Below, piece by piece: positions 28,194 to 37,284 of a stretch of DNA of 64,000 nucleotides. Made by a program: the position numbers and the translations under genes. Source of the stretch: Hyphomicrobiaceae bacterium (GTDB lineage: Bacteria > Pseudomonadota > Alphaproteobacteria > Rhizobiales > Hyphomicrobiaceae). Numbering within the stretch: position 1 is the stretch's first letter; each line of letters opens with the position of its first letter. The notes beneath the pieces are model-generated. The model made no database searches. It was not told the DNA's origin and worked only from the letters and a program-made list of their open reading frames with translations. The stretch spans positions 23,937 to 87,936 of the forward strand of contig JANYHF010000011.1 of assembly GCA_025359185.1 (NCBI GenBank), written 5' to 3'.

Positions 28194-30377
28194 CTATTGG
28201 GCTGGAACAGCTGCTGCGGCGGCGGGGTTCGAATCTGTCACTGCCACGGCTGGCGTCTGAGCCGCGGCCGCCTCTGCAACCATAGGAGCGGTCCGCTCGG
28301 TTGTGGCTTCCAAATCGAGCAGCACCAATTCCGGCAGATGCTTGGCGGCGGGGCAATCTGGCGAGCGCAAGCGGCGCAGCATCGCCGCCGGATTTGATTT
28401 CTTGGGCGTATCGACGATTCTGCGGACCAAGCCGATCGCGACGGACCCGTCCGATTGATTGGCTGAGCAGCTGAGTTTGCCAAAAAAGGCCGCCATCTTC
28501 TCAAGCCGTTGCGACTGATCGGTGGTTACGGCCGCCTGCTTCATCGCGGCCCAGGCCGTCGCCTGATCACCCGCATTCCAACTCGCGCCTTCTTCTGCCG
28601 AATCGAACCTTGCGATCAGCTTGTCGATCTTGTCCTGTACGCGCCCCAGCTTGACGGATTTGCGCAACTCCTTCAGCGCGATCACATCTTTGGGATCGAG
28701 CGGCTTGATCACGATGGCGCCAAAATCAGCCAGCGAGGCCTGACCGATGGCGGGCGGCTTGGTGTCCCAGATGACCGCCGCGCCAAAATCGACGGCTGAC
28801 ACATCGGCGTCGGTGAAATCGGCGCCCTGCAACCGCGCTGCGTTGAGATTTGCGCCTTCAAGATGCGCACCCTGAAAATTGGCGCCCTGGGCCTGCGCGA
28901 ACACCAGCCGCGCGCCTTTGAGATCGGCACCATAGAAGTCGCTGCCTTGCAATCTGGCGCCCTTCAAGTCCGCTCCGTTCAAATTGGCGCCAAGGAAGTT
29001 CGCGCCCATCAGCTCGATGCCGCCACCCAGGGACGCGCCGCGCAGATCGGCTCCGGACAGATTAGCGCCTGTCAGGTCCGCGTAGCGGAAATCGGTGCCT
29101 TTGAGGACCGCATTCTCGAAATTGGCGCCGCTGACATACGCGAACCGGAGATCGGCACCCGAAAGATCGGCGCGGGCGAAGTTGGCCGAACTCAGATTGG
29201 CACAACTGCCCGCCCGCAAGGTCGGCTCGGTCAACACCACATCGATGTCAAGGCAGGACAGCCGCGCGCCCCTGAGATTGGTGCCGACGAGCCGCGCGCC
29301 GCGCAAGTCGGCTCCGGTGAAATCGGCCAGTCCCAGGTCCGAGCGGTCAAGCTCTGCATAGCGCAGATCGCGGTCCCGCAGCGAGACAATGGCCTGCCCC
29401 TTGCCGCCGCCCTTGCGATCGACGACAACTTCGTCCGTGACCGAGAGGTTGCGGCGGAACGGGCTCGTTGACAGCCGCGATCCCGAACCTAAGCCCTCAA
29501 ACAGCCAGTCTGTGACGGCGAACACGCGTCGTGAGGCAACCTGGCCATCGGCCGTCGTAATGGTTTTCACGCTGCTCCAGGGCAGCGACTGGGTGAAGCG
29601 GTCCAGCGGCTCATCAGGAACCGTCGCCACCAGGAATGAGAAGAGGACAACCCCGACATAGAGGATGACCGTGGCCATCACGTTCAAGGGCTGGTTTCGC
29701 ACCATACGCGACAGGGCGCCAAAAAAGCTTGACGATCGGCTGCCCAAAAACGCACCCATCAGGCCGAGGATGACGGTATCCAGCACCAGCGCCAACCTGT
29801 GCGACCAGGTTGTGGTGACGTCGTGATAGGGCAGGTAGACAATCTGGATGAACAGGATGACCAGCACCGGGATGCCGATGATCGAGAGCCAGAACATGCC
29901 ATGCAGGAAGCCGCCGAATAGTTTTGAGCGCTCGGGGCCGGCCAGCGCCTGGGTGAAGAAGTAGGAATGCAGCTCGTGCCGGATGGGATGGGTACGGCGG
30001 TGCGTGGGCTCCATATCGCGCACGGCGGCATCGAATTCCATGACCTTACGGGCGAGCATCACATGCTGCACCAGCAAGCCGAAATGCATGAAAACGAGGA
30101 CGATGGGAGCGAACAGGAAGAAGCGCGTGAGATCAATACTGACTTGCAACACAGGCAGCTGCACGGCTGAATTCAGGAGCAGGTCCTTGTGGGTGACGCC
30201 AGCCGCCGCGATGCAGAAGTAAGCCACCACGCCAAGAAAGATCAGCCAGCCCGTATGGGCGATCTCGCTGGTTGAGTTGACGGCCTCGATCAGGCTGAAC
30301 GGATTGACCTCGGTCAGGCTCGGCCGGGCTTGCGGGCTCGGAGCGTCAAAGCCTATCGCCAAAGATCTCTCAGACAT
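28194..30377 (-). CDS. Membrane-anchored pentapeptide-repeat protein
   Basis: 727 residues, function unknown. The first 280 residues hold about four hydrophobic helices (GWLIFLGVVAYFCIAAAGV, FFLFAPIVLVFMHFGLLV, FWLSIIGIPVLVILFIQIV and a pair near 205-260). After a linker, residues of about 345-555 are roughly 35-40 A(D/N)LxX pentapeptides (ADLRGARLVGTNLRGARL and so on), a right-handed quadrilateral beta-helix. A helical C-terminal domain of about 170 residues follows, with two cysteines and an Ala/Pro-rich end. Many pentapeptide proteins mimic DNA or bind partner proteins, but a membrane-fused form needs another explanation. The 5' ribosome site is weak; the start is the ATG giving MSERSLAIGFDAP. 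Confidence 0.88.
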   Translation of the reverse strand: MSERSLAIGFDAPSPQARPSLTEVNPFSLIEAVNSTSEIAHTGWLIFLGVVAYFCIAAAGVTHKDLLLNSAVQLPVLQVSIDLTRFFLFAPIVLVFMHFGLLVQHVMLARKVMEFDAAVRDMEPTHRRTHPIRHELHSYFFTQALAGPERSKLFGGFLHGMFWLSIIGIPVLVILFIQIVYLPYHDVTTTWSHRLALVLDTVILGLMGAFLGSRSSSFFGALSRMVRNQPLNVMATVILYVGVVLFSFLVATVPDEPLDRFTQSLPWSSVKTITTADGQVASRRVFAVTDWLFEGLGSGSRLSTSPFRRNLSVTDEVVVDRKGGGKGQAIVSLRDRDLRYAELDRSDLGLADFTGADLRGARLVGTNLRGARLSCLDIDVVLTEPTLRAGSCANLSSANFARADLSGADLRFAYVSGANFENAVLKGTDFRYADLTGANLSGADLRGASLGGGIELMGANFLGANLNGADLKGARLQGSDFYGADLKGARLVFAQAQGANFQGAHLEGANLNAARLQGADFTDADVSAVDFGAAVIWDTKPPAIGQASLADFGAIVIKPLDPKDVIALKELRKSVKLGRVQDKIDKLIARFDSAEEGASWNAGDQATAWAAMKQAAVTTDQSQRLEKMAAFFGKLSCSANQSDGSVAIGLVRRIVDTPKKSNPAAMLRRLRSPDCPAAKHLPELVLLDLEATTERTAPMVAEAAAAQTPAVAVTDSNPAAAAAVPAQ

Positions 30378-30559
30378 ATCTGCTTTGCCCCCGGCAACCC
30401 ACCACCGCGCCCAGATGCTGAGACGGATTGTTTAATCCACCCAAGCTCTTGCGACGCTAGCACAGCAGCCGACGGGATGCCAAACGCCTGCACCGCGCCT
30501 CTGCTCCGGATTGAGATTGCCTGCTAATTGCGGCGGGCTTGCGAAGGCCCGTAACCGCT

Positions 30560-31036
30560 CTATGCCTTGATATCAGCGGCGACCTTCAGGCTCGTGATCT
30601 TGTCCGGGTTTCGCACGGGCTCGCCGCGCTCGATCTTGTCGACGTGCTCCATACCCTCGATGACCTTACCCCAAGCGGTGTATTGGTTGTCGAGGAAGCG
30701 GGCGTCGTCGAAGCAGATGAAGAATTGGCTATCGCCGCTGTCGGGGCTGGACGAGCGGGCCATCGAGCAGACGCCGCGCACATGCGGCTCCTTGTTGAAC
30801 TCGGCCTTCAGCTTCTTGCCTGAACCACCAGTGCCGGTGCCTTGCGGGCAGCCCGTCTGGGCCATGAAGCCCTCGATCACGCGATGGAACACGATGCCAT
30901 CGTAAAACCCCTCGCGCGCCAGTTCCTTGATACGCGCAACGTGGCCGGGTGCGAGGTCCGGGCGAAGTTCGATGACAACCTTGCCATGGCTCATGTCCAT
31001 GATAAGCGTGTTCTCTGGGTCTTTGATCTTGCTCAT
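30560..31036 (-). CDS. ppiB: Cytoplasmic peptidyl-prolyl cis-trans isomerase (cyclophilin)
   Basis: 158 residues without a signal peptide. Cyclophilin core: GKVVIELRPDLAPGHVARIKEL, FHRVIEGFMAQTG with the catalytic Arg, GTGGSGKKLKAEFN, SMARSSSPDSGDSQFFICF and WGKVIEGMEHVDKI. It catalyses proline isomerisation during folding. A second cyclophilin gene with a signal peptide lies upstream on the same strand; a 97-base palindrome separates them. The two share the same architecture and probably arose by duplication. Confidence 0.95.
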   Translation of the reverse strand: MSKIKDPENTLIMDMSHGKVVIELRPDLAPGHVARIKELAREGFYDGIVFHRVIEGFMAQTGCPQGTGTGGSGKKLKAEFNKEPHVRGVCSMARSSSPDSGDSQFFICFDDARFLDNQYTAWGKVIEGMEHVDKIERGEPVRNPDKITSLKVAADIKA

Positions 31037-31085
31037 TTTATCGTCTCCGCTTTTGTTTTCGGTGTTTCAATGATCGATCCCCCTC

Positions 31086-31182
31086 TTCGTCATGGCGGGG
31101 CTTGACCCGGCCATCCAGGGTCGCGAACGCAATGGCTCGTGCCTGCGCTCTGGATGGCCGGGTCAAGCCCCGCCATGACGAA
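31086..31182. repeat. 97-bp palindrome with perfect 33-bp arms
   Basis: Arms 31086-31118 and 31150-31182 are exact reverse complements over 33 bases, beginning TTCGTCATGGCGGGGCTTG. The centre is 31 bases. It lies between the two cyclophilin genes. TTCGTCATG ends recur at 38601-38632, so it belongs to a repeat family in this genome. Confidence 0.85.
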
Positions 31183-31203
31183 ATATGCCAGCCTAGGCAG
31201 GTA

Positions 31204-31743
31204 CTATTTGGCGTCAGCCGCCAGCTGCAATTTCAGAATGCGGTCTGGCTTCTCGGGCGGCTCGCCAACGGCGACTTTATCAACAAATTCCATGCCTTGA
31301 ACGACTTCGCCCCAGACCGTGTATTGCCCGCGCAGCTGATCGCAGCCGCCTGAGAAGCAGATGAAGAACTGGCTGTTGGCGCTGTTGGGATCATTGGTGC
31401 GGGCCATGCCGATGGTGCCGCGCTTGTAGGGCGTATCGGTGAACTCGCTGGGCAGATTGGGCTCATAGGAGCCACCGGTGCCAGTGCCAGTCGGATCGCC
31501 GGTCTGGGCCATGAAATCGGGGATAACCCGGTGGAACGTCAGGCCATCATAGAAGTGCCGCGACACCAGTTTCTTGATCTGGGCGACGTGCTTGGGGGCG
31601 AGGTCAGGGCGCAGCGCGATGACGACGCGGCCACCCGTCAGTTCCATATACAACGTGTTCTGCGGGTCCATGTCTGCGCACAGCGCTGCACCGGCCAAGC
31701 CAGCCCAGACGAGGGTCGCGGCCACGAGAGTTCTCAAGAACAT
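31204..31743 (-). CDS. Periplasmic peptidyl-prolyl cis-trans isomerase (cyclophilin)
   Basis: 179 residues beginning with a signal peptide (MFLRTLVAATLVWAGLAGAALCA), so the enzyme acts on exported proteins. The cyclophilin core is complete: GGRVVIALRPDLAPKHVAQIKK, FHRVIPDFMAQTGDPTGTGTGG, MARTNDPNSANSQFFICF and YTVWGEVVQGMEFVDKV. ATG 31743 has AAGGAAG upstream; the frame remains open far upstream into coaD but without homology there. coaD precedes it by 35 bases, suggesting a coaD-ppi unit. Confidence 0.94.
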   Translation of the reverse strand: MFLRTLVAATLVWAGLAGAALCADMDPQNTLYMELTGGRVVIALRPDLAPKHVAQIKKLVSRHFYDGLTFHRVIPDFMAQTGDPTGTGTGGSYEPNLPSEFTDTPYKRGTIGMARTNDPNSANSQFFICFSGGCDQLRGQYTVWGEVVQGMEFVDKVAVGEPPEKPDRILKLQLAADAK

Positions 31744-31778
31744 ACGGCTTCCTTTCAGTCGGCTAAGCAAGGGATGGT

Positions 31779-32285
31779 TCAGGCTTTCGTTTTGACAAAG
31801 CGTTTGGCGAGGCGCTTGGCAACATCTTTGGAAACGAAAGGCGTTACGTCGCCCCCCATGCTGGCGATCTGACGCACGAGATTGCCAGCAATATGACGAA
31901 CACCCGGGGACGCGGGTAAAAATACGGTTTCGATACCATCGGCCATCGCGCCGTTCATGCCGGCGAGCTGCATCTCGTAGTCGAAATCGGTGCCGTCGCG
32001 CAGGCCCCGGATCATCAGCGTGGCGTTGGCGCCGCGCGCCGCCTCCACGGTGAGTGTGTCGAATGTCTCCACACGGATGACGCTTCCCGCAGCTTTGGCC
32101 AGCGGTTTGCACTCGGCTTCCAGCATGGCGATGCGCTCTTCAGCGGCAAACAATGGCGCTTTGCCGGGATGGACACCGATGCCGATGACCAATTCATCGA
32201 CCAACCGCGCCGCACGCGCAATAACGTCCGCGTGCCCACGCGTAACCGGGTCGAAGCTGCCAGCATAAAAACCAATCCGCCTCAT
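31779..32285 (-). CDS. coaD: Phosphopantetheine adenylyltransferase
   Basis: Penultimate step of coenzyme A synthesis: 4'-phosphopantetheine plus ATP to dephospho-CoA. 168 residues. The nucleotidyltransferase signature TRGH is in [18 protein letters not shown], and the second motif is in the [16 protein letters not shown] region near the C-terminus (I-S-S-T/S-x-x-R in homologues). [19 protein letters not shown] is the conserved substrate loop. The start [11 protein letters not shown] is standard. Confidence 0.95.
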   Translation of the reverse strand: MRRIGFYAGSFDPVTRGHADVIARAARLVDELVIGIGVHPGKAPLFAAEERIAMLEAECKPLAKAAGSVIRVETFDTLTVEAARGANATLMIRGLRDGTDFDYEMQLAGMNGAMADGIETVFLPASPGVRHIAGNLVRQIASMGGDVTPFVSKDVAKRLAKRFVKTKA

Positions 32286-32337
32286 ATTATGGTCTTAGCT
32301 GAGCCAGCGCGGCTTCACAATCTGTTGGGCGGTGCGG

Positions 32338-35300
32338 CTATTTCTGCTGTGTGGAGGGCAGGCCATTGTCCGGCCATGGCGAGTCATCGGGGCCGCCAGT
32401 GAGGAACGGATCGCCGATGTCGGTGGAGTTGGCTTGCGAGCCGGTCGAGGGCGGAAGACTGCTGGTTCTGGGCTTGACGCGGTCCAGCGCACTGCGAGCG
32501 TCAGGCTGAATCCGCGCCGCATCCGGGCCGATTTCAAAGATTTGACGGAAGATCCCTGGCGCAACAGCCGAGACTGGATTGACAATGACCTCGGGCTTGG
32601 CGAGCGGCCCCTCAACGGCAAAAGTAATGCCGAGCAGGCCTTCGCCGTTTCGTCCGACCAGCAGCTGGCCAATGACGGGCAACGCTCCGAACATCGAGTT
32701 GAGGCCATAGAGGGGCACATAGGTGCCGCCGAGATGCACGGACTGGCCGGCATAATCGATCCGGCCCCGCAACGTCGCGCCGAGCGCCGGGCCGTTGATG
32801 AACATATCGTTGATGGCGAGCTGGCCTGAGCCAACCGAAAAGCGCACCCGCATCCGGTCGAAATCGAACCGCTGCCGGTCAGAGTTGCCCGCCGCCTCGG
32901 CGCCCGATGGCGTTGTTCCCGTCAGCACCTGGTTGACGACGGGATCTCCCAGCACTGTGAAGCGCCGTGCCCATAACGTGCCCGTCGTGTCGATGCCGCC
33001 CTGGCTATCCAAGGAGACTTCGAGCGAGGCATCGCCGCCCTCAAGGCTGTTGTAGAGCCCGATTAATTTGAAGGCCTGTCCAGCGTCCTCGGCTTGCGCA
33101 CGCAGATAGCGGGCATTGCCCGCCTTGCGCTCTAGCCGCACGCCAATCGGCGCCTTGCCATCCAGCGTGCCCTTACCTTCGAGCGCGGTCAGCAACCCCT
33201 GCCGCCGCTCGGCATGCAGATGCACATCATGCAGGGCGACCTGCGAAAAGCCCAGGATCGTGTCGATATCTGCGGTCAGATCGAGGCCGCTGGTAGCCTT
33301 TGAAATAGGCAGCGGCTTGGCGGCGATCTGCCCGATCGAAAACAGCGATTTGAAAAATTCGCGGCCCTCGAAATAGCTGCCGCGCGCGTAAACGTCGAGC
33401 ACCTTGTCAGCCCGGACTGTGCCGGTCACATCGAGCCGCGTGACCACATTGATCGAGAATTCGGGGAAATGGAACGCGCTGAGTTTGTTGTCGGCCCCAA
33501 TATCAACGCTGCCTTTGACAGCGATCTTTTCGCCCGACAGTTGAAAGGGGTCCAGGCGGAATTTGCCCTTGTCACTGGCGATGACGTCAAACGAGACATT
33601 GGCCGCTTCGCCCTGCGGTTTGCGCCAGGCGAGTGTGTCGAGCACCAGTTCTGCCTCCGACAGGTTGGCTTCGACGTGGGCGAGGTTACCGTCCGCGCTC
33701 ACCGGGCCAGTAGCGATGTCGACCGTAACAGGCACGACCCCGGACACCATGTGGTTGACCAGAATGCCCAGCTGCTCGCGGTCGTTGGCGTCCAGCGTTG
33801 CGGTGATGCGGACTGGCGGCGACGGGCCGCTGCCTTCGCCCAGCGGCCGCGACCACAGCAGCTTTGCGGCAACGCCGTTCACCAGGAGATCGCCGTCGGC
33901 ACGCAGGGACGCCTCAGTGGCTTCAAGATCGACGGTGCCGCCTTGCAAAGAAAATCCGCTGATGGGTCGTGGCAGCTTCAGTGAGGTCAGCGTTGCCGAC
34001 GCTTTTAGAGCAATATCGCCCGTAGCCGGCAGCCGGGTCACCGGCAATTCCAGATCGAGTTTTCCTGAAAATTCGCCCGACAAATCTGTCAAGCGAATCC
34101 CTGATGCCCTGATCAGGCCGAGCGGCTTGGCATCGAGATATTCCAGCGCGGCTTCGATGGGTCCAGCGGCTTTCAGGGTGATCTTGCCGCGCGGCGACGG
34201 ATCGAGGAAATTGGCGACGGTGTACGTTGCATCGGTCAACGTCAGCACACGGCCACTTGGCATCTGCGAGGCGGCGTCAGGGATTTCGGCCGTGAACTGA
34301 CTGCCAGAAAATTGCATCTTGCCGTGGGTGGCGATCACGGGCGGCAGATCGGGCGCATATTTGAAGGCGATGTCGTCAACCTCGAACTCGGCCGTGGCGG
34401 CATCGTCGGGCGCTTTGCCGGTTTGCCGCAGCCGGCGCAGGCCCTCGGCGTCAAGTGACACACGCATATGGCCCTTGGAGATCTGGCCCGATTGCACATT
34501 CGTCAGCACCCAATTGCGGGCATAGGTCTGGAAACAGGCTGGCCAGAGCCGGAGCACCAGGTCCGACGCCGCCGACGCCACGCGGGCTTCCATCTCTAGC
34601 CCTGCGCTTGAAGCCCGGCCCGCCATCGCCATGCGCATATCGCCCGCTTCCAGCGCTAGCCGGTCCAGCACAGCCTCGCCCGTCGATGGAGTGAAGGTGC
34701 CCCGCGCGGTCCAGCCGTCAATGGCAACGGGCGAAAGGCCATGTTCGGGGTCTGCGATACGCGCATCGGCCAGTTGCAGATTGTATTGCCAGCGATCCTG
34801 GCCTGCCGCGTCGTGGTTGACAGTGGCGTTGCCCGATACGGTCGCGCCGCTGCCGTTGCTCTTGACTTGCGATGGCAGCAGCTCGATCCGCCCGCTGCCT
34901 TTGACGTAGCGGATATGGACGCCGCCCTGATCGAGCTTGAAGCTGTCAGCACAGGCGCCGCCCACATCAAGCTGGCCACGGCCGAGGCCGACATTCATGT
35001 CGAGGCGGCTGAGCGCGCCGTCGGGCGCAAAAGCCATGGTGGCGTTGCCGCCAACCGGCAGCAGTGCCGGAGCCAGCGGTGCCAGGGCCGCGCTGAGGTC
35101 CGCGAAATCGGCAGGCACGATATGATCGAGCGACGTACTGACCAGCAGGTCGGAGCCCGCTTCCGGTTGTTCGGCGGTAACCGTGACATGGAAGGGGCCG
35201 CTCGGCGCCACCACATTGCCCGAGCCGACCAGAATGTTGCGGGCCGTGTCCGTGCCAAGCCGGAAATCGAAATTCGGGATGCGCCAGGGCGTGGTGCGGC

Positions 35301-36048
35301 CTGAGCCTGCAATATCCATCCGGGCGTTGCGGATATGTAGCGACATGGGGGCTGCCGGAGATGGTCCTCGGGCCGGATGCGATTGGCCGATCACGGTGTT
35401 GAGCATCACCAGGGGATTGAGGGCTGGGGGATTGAGGGCTGGGCCATCAACCGGCGGGCTCACCGTAGTCTGGCTGGGGGACGCCGTGGTGTTCGTCGTT
35501 GCGTCAGGTTCTGCCCTTAATTGCAGACCGGCAGTCTTGGCGTAGTTCAAACGGAACAGCGGCTCGACCAGCGTGACGCTGGTGGGCTCGAACGAGCCCG
35601 TCAGTACAGACATCCAATCGAGGCCAACGGTGGCATTGGCGATCTTGGCCCAGGGTTGGCCGTTGGCCCCGGTAACCTCTACGGATGTGAGGGCAAAGCC
35701 AGGCGAGCCGTCTTCGTCGTCCAGCCGCAAGTTGGCGGTGCCGATCTTAACGACGAGCGGCGCTGAGCGCTTATTAATAGCGCTCTCCAGGGTGCCGATT
35801 AGGAAATCGGTCGCAATAGGCCCCTGACGCAAGGCAACGTACGCTGCTGTCGAGCTTACCAGGGCAAGGAGCACAGGCACGGCACACAGGAAAGCTGCCC
35901 ATAGCAGCCAGCGCGGCCGTTTCAGACGGCGCTTGCGCGTGACTCGTCCCCCCGCCTTTGCCCCCCGTTGCGGGCGTGCTGTGCCTTTCGTCGTCGCCAA
36001 AAGGCGCTCCTCGATCCATCTGCCGGCTGCCGTCACGCCGTCATACAA
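32338..36048 (-). CDS. AsmA/YhdP-like large envelope protein (DUF3971 type)
   Basis: 1236 residues. A basic cytoplasmic N-terminus (KAGGRVTRKRRLKRPRW) is followed by one membrane helix (LLWAAFLCAVPVLLALVSSTAAYVAL); the rest is a long periplasmic beta-rich domain typical of the AsmA-like family, proposed to bridge the inner and outer membranes for phospholipid transfer. The C-terminal part (INGPALGATLRGRIDYAGQ, HLGGTYVPLYGLNSMFG, GLLGITFAVEGPLAKPEVIVNP) matches the AsmA C-terminal domain. A 15-bp tandem duplication near 35415-35450 adds the repeat PALNPPALNP. The Ser/Pro-rich C-terminal tail is non-conserved. The start at 36048 is plausible but lacks a strong ribosome site. Confidence 0.85.
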   Translation of the reverse strand: MYDGVTAAGRWIEERLLATTKGTARPQRGAKAGGRVTRKRRLKRPRWLLWAAFLCAVPVLLALVSSTAAYVALRQGPIATDFLIGTLESAINKRSAPLVVKIGTANLRLDDEDGSPGFALTSVEVTGANGQPWAKIANATVGLDWMSVLTGSFEPTSVTLVEPLFRLNYAKTAGLQLRAEPDATTNTTASPSQTTVSPPVDGPALNPPALNPLVMLNTVIGQSHPARGPSPAAPMSLHIRNARMDIAGSGRTTPWRIPNFDFRLGTDTARNILVGSGNVVAPSGPFHVTVTAEQPEAGSDLLVSTSLDHIVPADFADLSAALAPLAPALLPVGGNATMAFAPDGALSRLDMNVGLGRGQLDVGGACADSFKLDQGGVHIRYVKGSGRIELLPSQVKSNGSGATVSGNATVNHDAAGQDRWQYNLQLADARIADPEHGLSPVAIDGWTARGTFTPSTGEAVLDRLALEAGDMRMAMAGRASSAGLEMEARVASAASDLVLRLWPACFQTYARNWVLTNVQSGQISKGHMRVSLDAEGLRRLRQTGKAPDDAATAEFEVDDIAFKYAPDLPPVIATHGKMQFSGSQFTAEIPDAASQMPSGRVLTLTDATYTVANFLDPSPRGKITLKAAGPIEAALEYLDAKPLGLIRASGIRLTDLSGEFSGKLDLELPVTRLPATGDIALKASATLTSLKLPRPISGFSLQGGTVDLEATEASLRADGDLLVNGVAAKLLWSRPLGEGSGPSPPVRITATLDANDREQLGILVNHMVSGVVPVTVDIATGPVSADGNLAHVEANLSEAELVLDTLAWRKPQGEAANVSFDVIASDKGKFRLDPFQLSGEKIAVKGSVDIGADNKLSAFHFPEFSINVVTRLDVTGTVRADKVLDVYARGSYFEGREFFKSLFSIGQIAAKPLPISKATSGLDLTADIDTILGFSQVALHDVHLHAERRQGLLTALEGKGTLDGKAPIGVRLERKAGNARYLRAQAEDAGQAFKLIGLYNSLEGGDASLEVSLDSQGGIDTTGTLWARRFTVLGDPVVNQVLTGTTPSGAEAAGNSDRQRFDFDRMRVRFSVGSGQLAINDMFINGPALGATLRGRIDYAGQSVHLGGTYVPLYGLNSMFGALPVIGQLLVGRNGEGLLGITFAVEGPLAKPEVIVNPVSAVAPGIFRQIFEIGPDAARIQPDARSALDRVKPRTSSLPPSTGSQANSTDIGDPFLTGGPDDSPWPDNGLPSTQQK

Positions 36049-36136
36049 GAGCCTTAGTGAATCTGGAACTAGCGCGGTGCTTCGGCTTGGTGCAGAAACG
36101 AGGCATCACCGTGGCACTATTCGAGGGGACTGAGCG

Positions 36137-36607
36137 ATGATTGTTGAAGGGGGTGCGGCACCTGCGTTTGATTTGCCTGGCGACGACGGCAAACGGGTGA
36201 CGCTGAAGGGGCTGAGCGGCGCTCCGGCGGTGCTCTATTTTTATCCCAAAGACGATACCAGCGGCTGCACACTGGAAGCGCAACAATTCACGGCGCTTAT
36301 GGCCAAATTCAAAGCGCATGGCGCGCGTGTCATCGGAATTTCTCCGGATTCGACCGCCAGCCACTGCAAGTTCCGCGACAAGTACGAATTGAGCGTGACC
36401 CTGGCGGCCGATGAGGACAAAACCGTATGCGAGGCCTATGGTGTCTGGATCGAGAAGAAGATGTACGGCAAGACTTACATGGGCGTCGAACGTACAACGG
36501 TTCTGATTGATACCAAGGGGAAGATCCGGCAGATCTGGCGCAAAGTGAAGGTATCGGGTCACGCAGCTGATGTACTGAGTGCGGTCGAAGGTCTGAACGC
36601 AAAGTAG
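36137..36607 (+). CDS. bcp: Thiol peroxidase of the BCP/PrxQ family
   Basis: Reduces H2O2 and organic peroxides using thioredoxin. 156 residues. Peroxidatic Cys in YPKDDTSGCTLEAQQF (the common DTPGCT has Ser for Pro here). A second Cys (SHCKFRDKY) is two turns later than the usual resolving Cys at +5, so the resolving partner may differ. The thioredoxin-fold end is RTTVLIDTKGKIRQIWRKVKV. ATG 36137 gives MIVEGGAAPAFDLPGDDG. The gene is divergent from the AsmA-like gene. Confidence 0.94.
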   Translation: MIVEGGAAPAFDLPGDDGKRVTLKGLSGAPAVLYFYPKDDTSGCTLEAQQFTALMAKFKAHGARVIGISPDSTASHCKFRDKYELSVTLAADEDKTVCEAYGVWIEKKMYGKTYMGVERTTVLIDTKGKIRQIWRKVKVSGHAADVLSAVEGLNAK

Positions 36608-36750
36608 CGGCCTTGGTCTTGTGCGTAACCAGAGAAAGACTATAACCAAGACGGATGCAGAGGGGCAGGCCACGGCCCTGCGGCACCTTCAAGCGGTGCC
36701 GAGGGAACGTTGCCAATCATCAATGTCAGTGGAGTAAGGGGTTGTCCGAA

Positions 36751-37284
36751 ATGTTTACCAAGAGGCCAGAGCCGCGCTCTGATCGTGTCGTGATTGGCGC
36801 TGAATCTGCGCGATCCACTCCAGTGCCGTCGCCTACCATCGGCAACTACTCCACAGCGTGGCCGTCATCGTCAGTTAGCGGGGATAAGATGAATCCGTCA
36901 GTCATCGGTTCGGATCTGATCATCATGGGCAACCTTGAGTCCAAGGGCGAAGTGACAATCGAAGGTCAGGTGCAGGGTGATATTCATTGCGCCATGCTGC
37001 TCGTCGGCGAGCACGCCCAGGTTACCGGCGGCATCGTTGCCGAGGAAGTGGTCGTGCGCGGCCGTGTCATGGGCTCGGTGCGCGGCAACAAGGTGACGTT
37101 GCAGGCGTCAGCCCATGTCGAGGGCGATGTGTACCATAAAGCGCTCGCTATTGAGCAAGGCGCGTTCTTTGAGGGTAAGTCGCGCCGGTCGGATGATCCG
37201 ATGGCGGTCAGTAGCCGGAACGAAATCCGCTCCAACGGCGTCGTCGGGTTGCCGATGAGCGATGCCGGCCACACCACAAACTAA
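36751..37284 (+). CDS. Bactofilin
   Basis: Polymer-forming cytoskeletal protein (DUF583), 177 residues. The beta-helical core begins SVIGSDLIIMGNLESKGEV and continues with hexad-like turns TIEGQVQGDIHCAMLLVGE, GGIVAEEVVVRGRVMGSVRGNKVTL and YHKALAIEQGAFFEG, flanked by disordered tails. Bactofilins position envelope or polysaccharide machinery in stalked and curved bacteria. ATG 36751 has TAAGGGG upstream; the longer frame from 36655 runs over a region without homology. Its stop overlaps the convergent stop of the O-antigen-ligase-like gene (37281-37284). Confidence 0.92.
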   Translation: MFTKRPEPRSDRVVIGAESARSTPVPSPTIGNYSTAWPSSSVSGDKMNPSVIGSDLIIMGNLESKGEVTIEGQVQGDIHCAMLLVGEHAQVTGGIVAEEVVVRGRVMGSVRGNKVTLQASAHVEGDVYHKALAIEQGAFFEGKSRRSDDPMAVSSRNEIRSNGVVGLPMSDAGHTTN

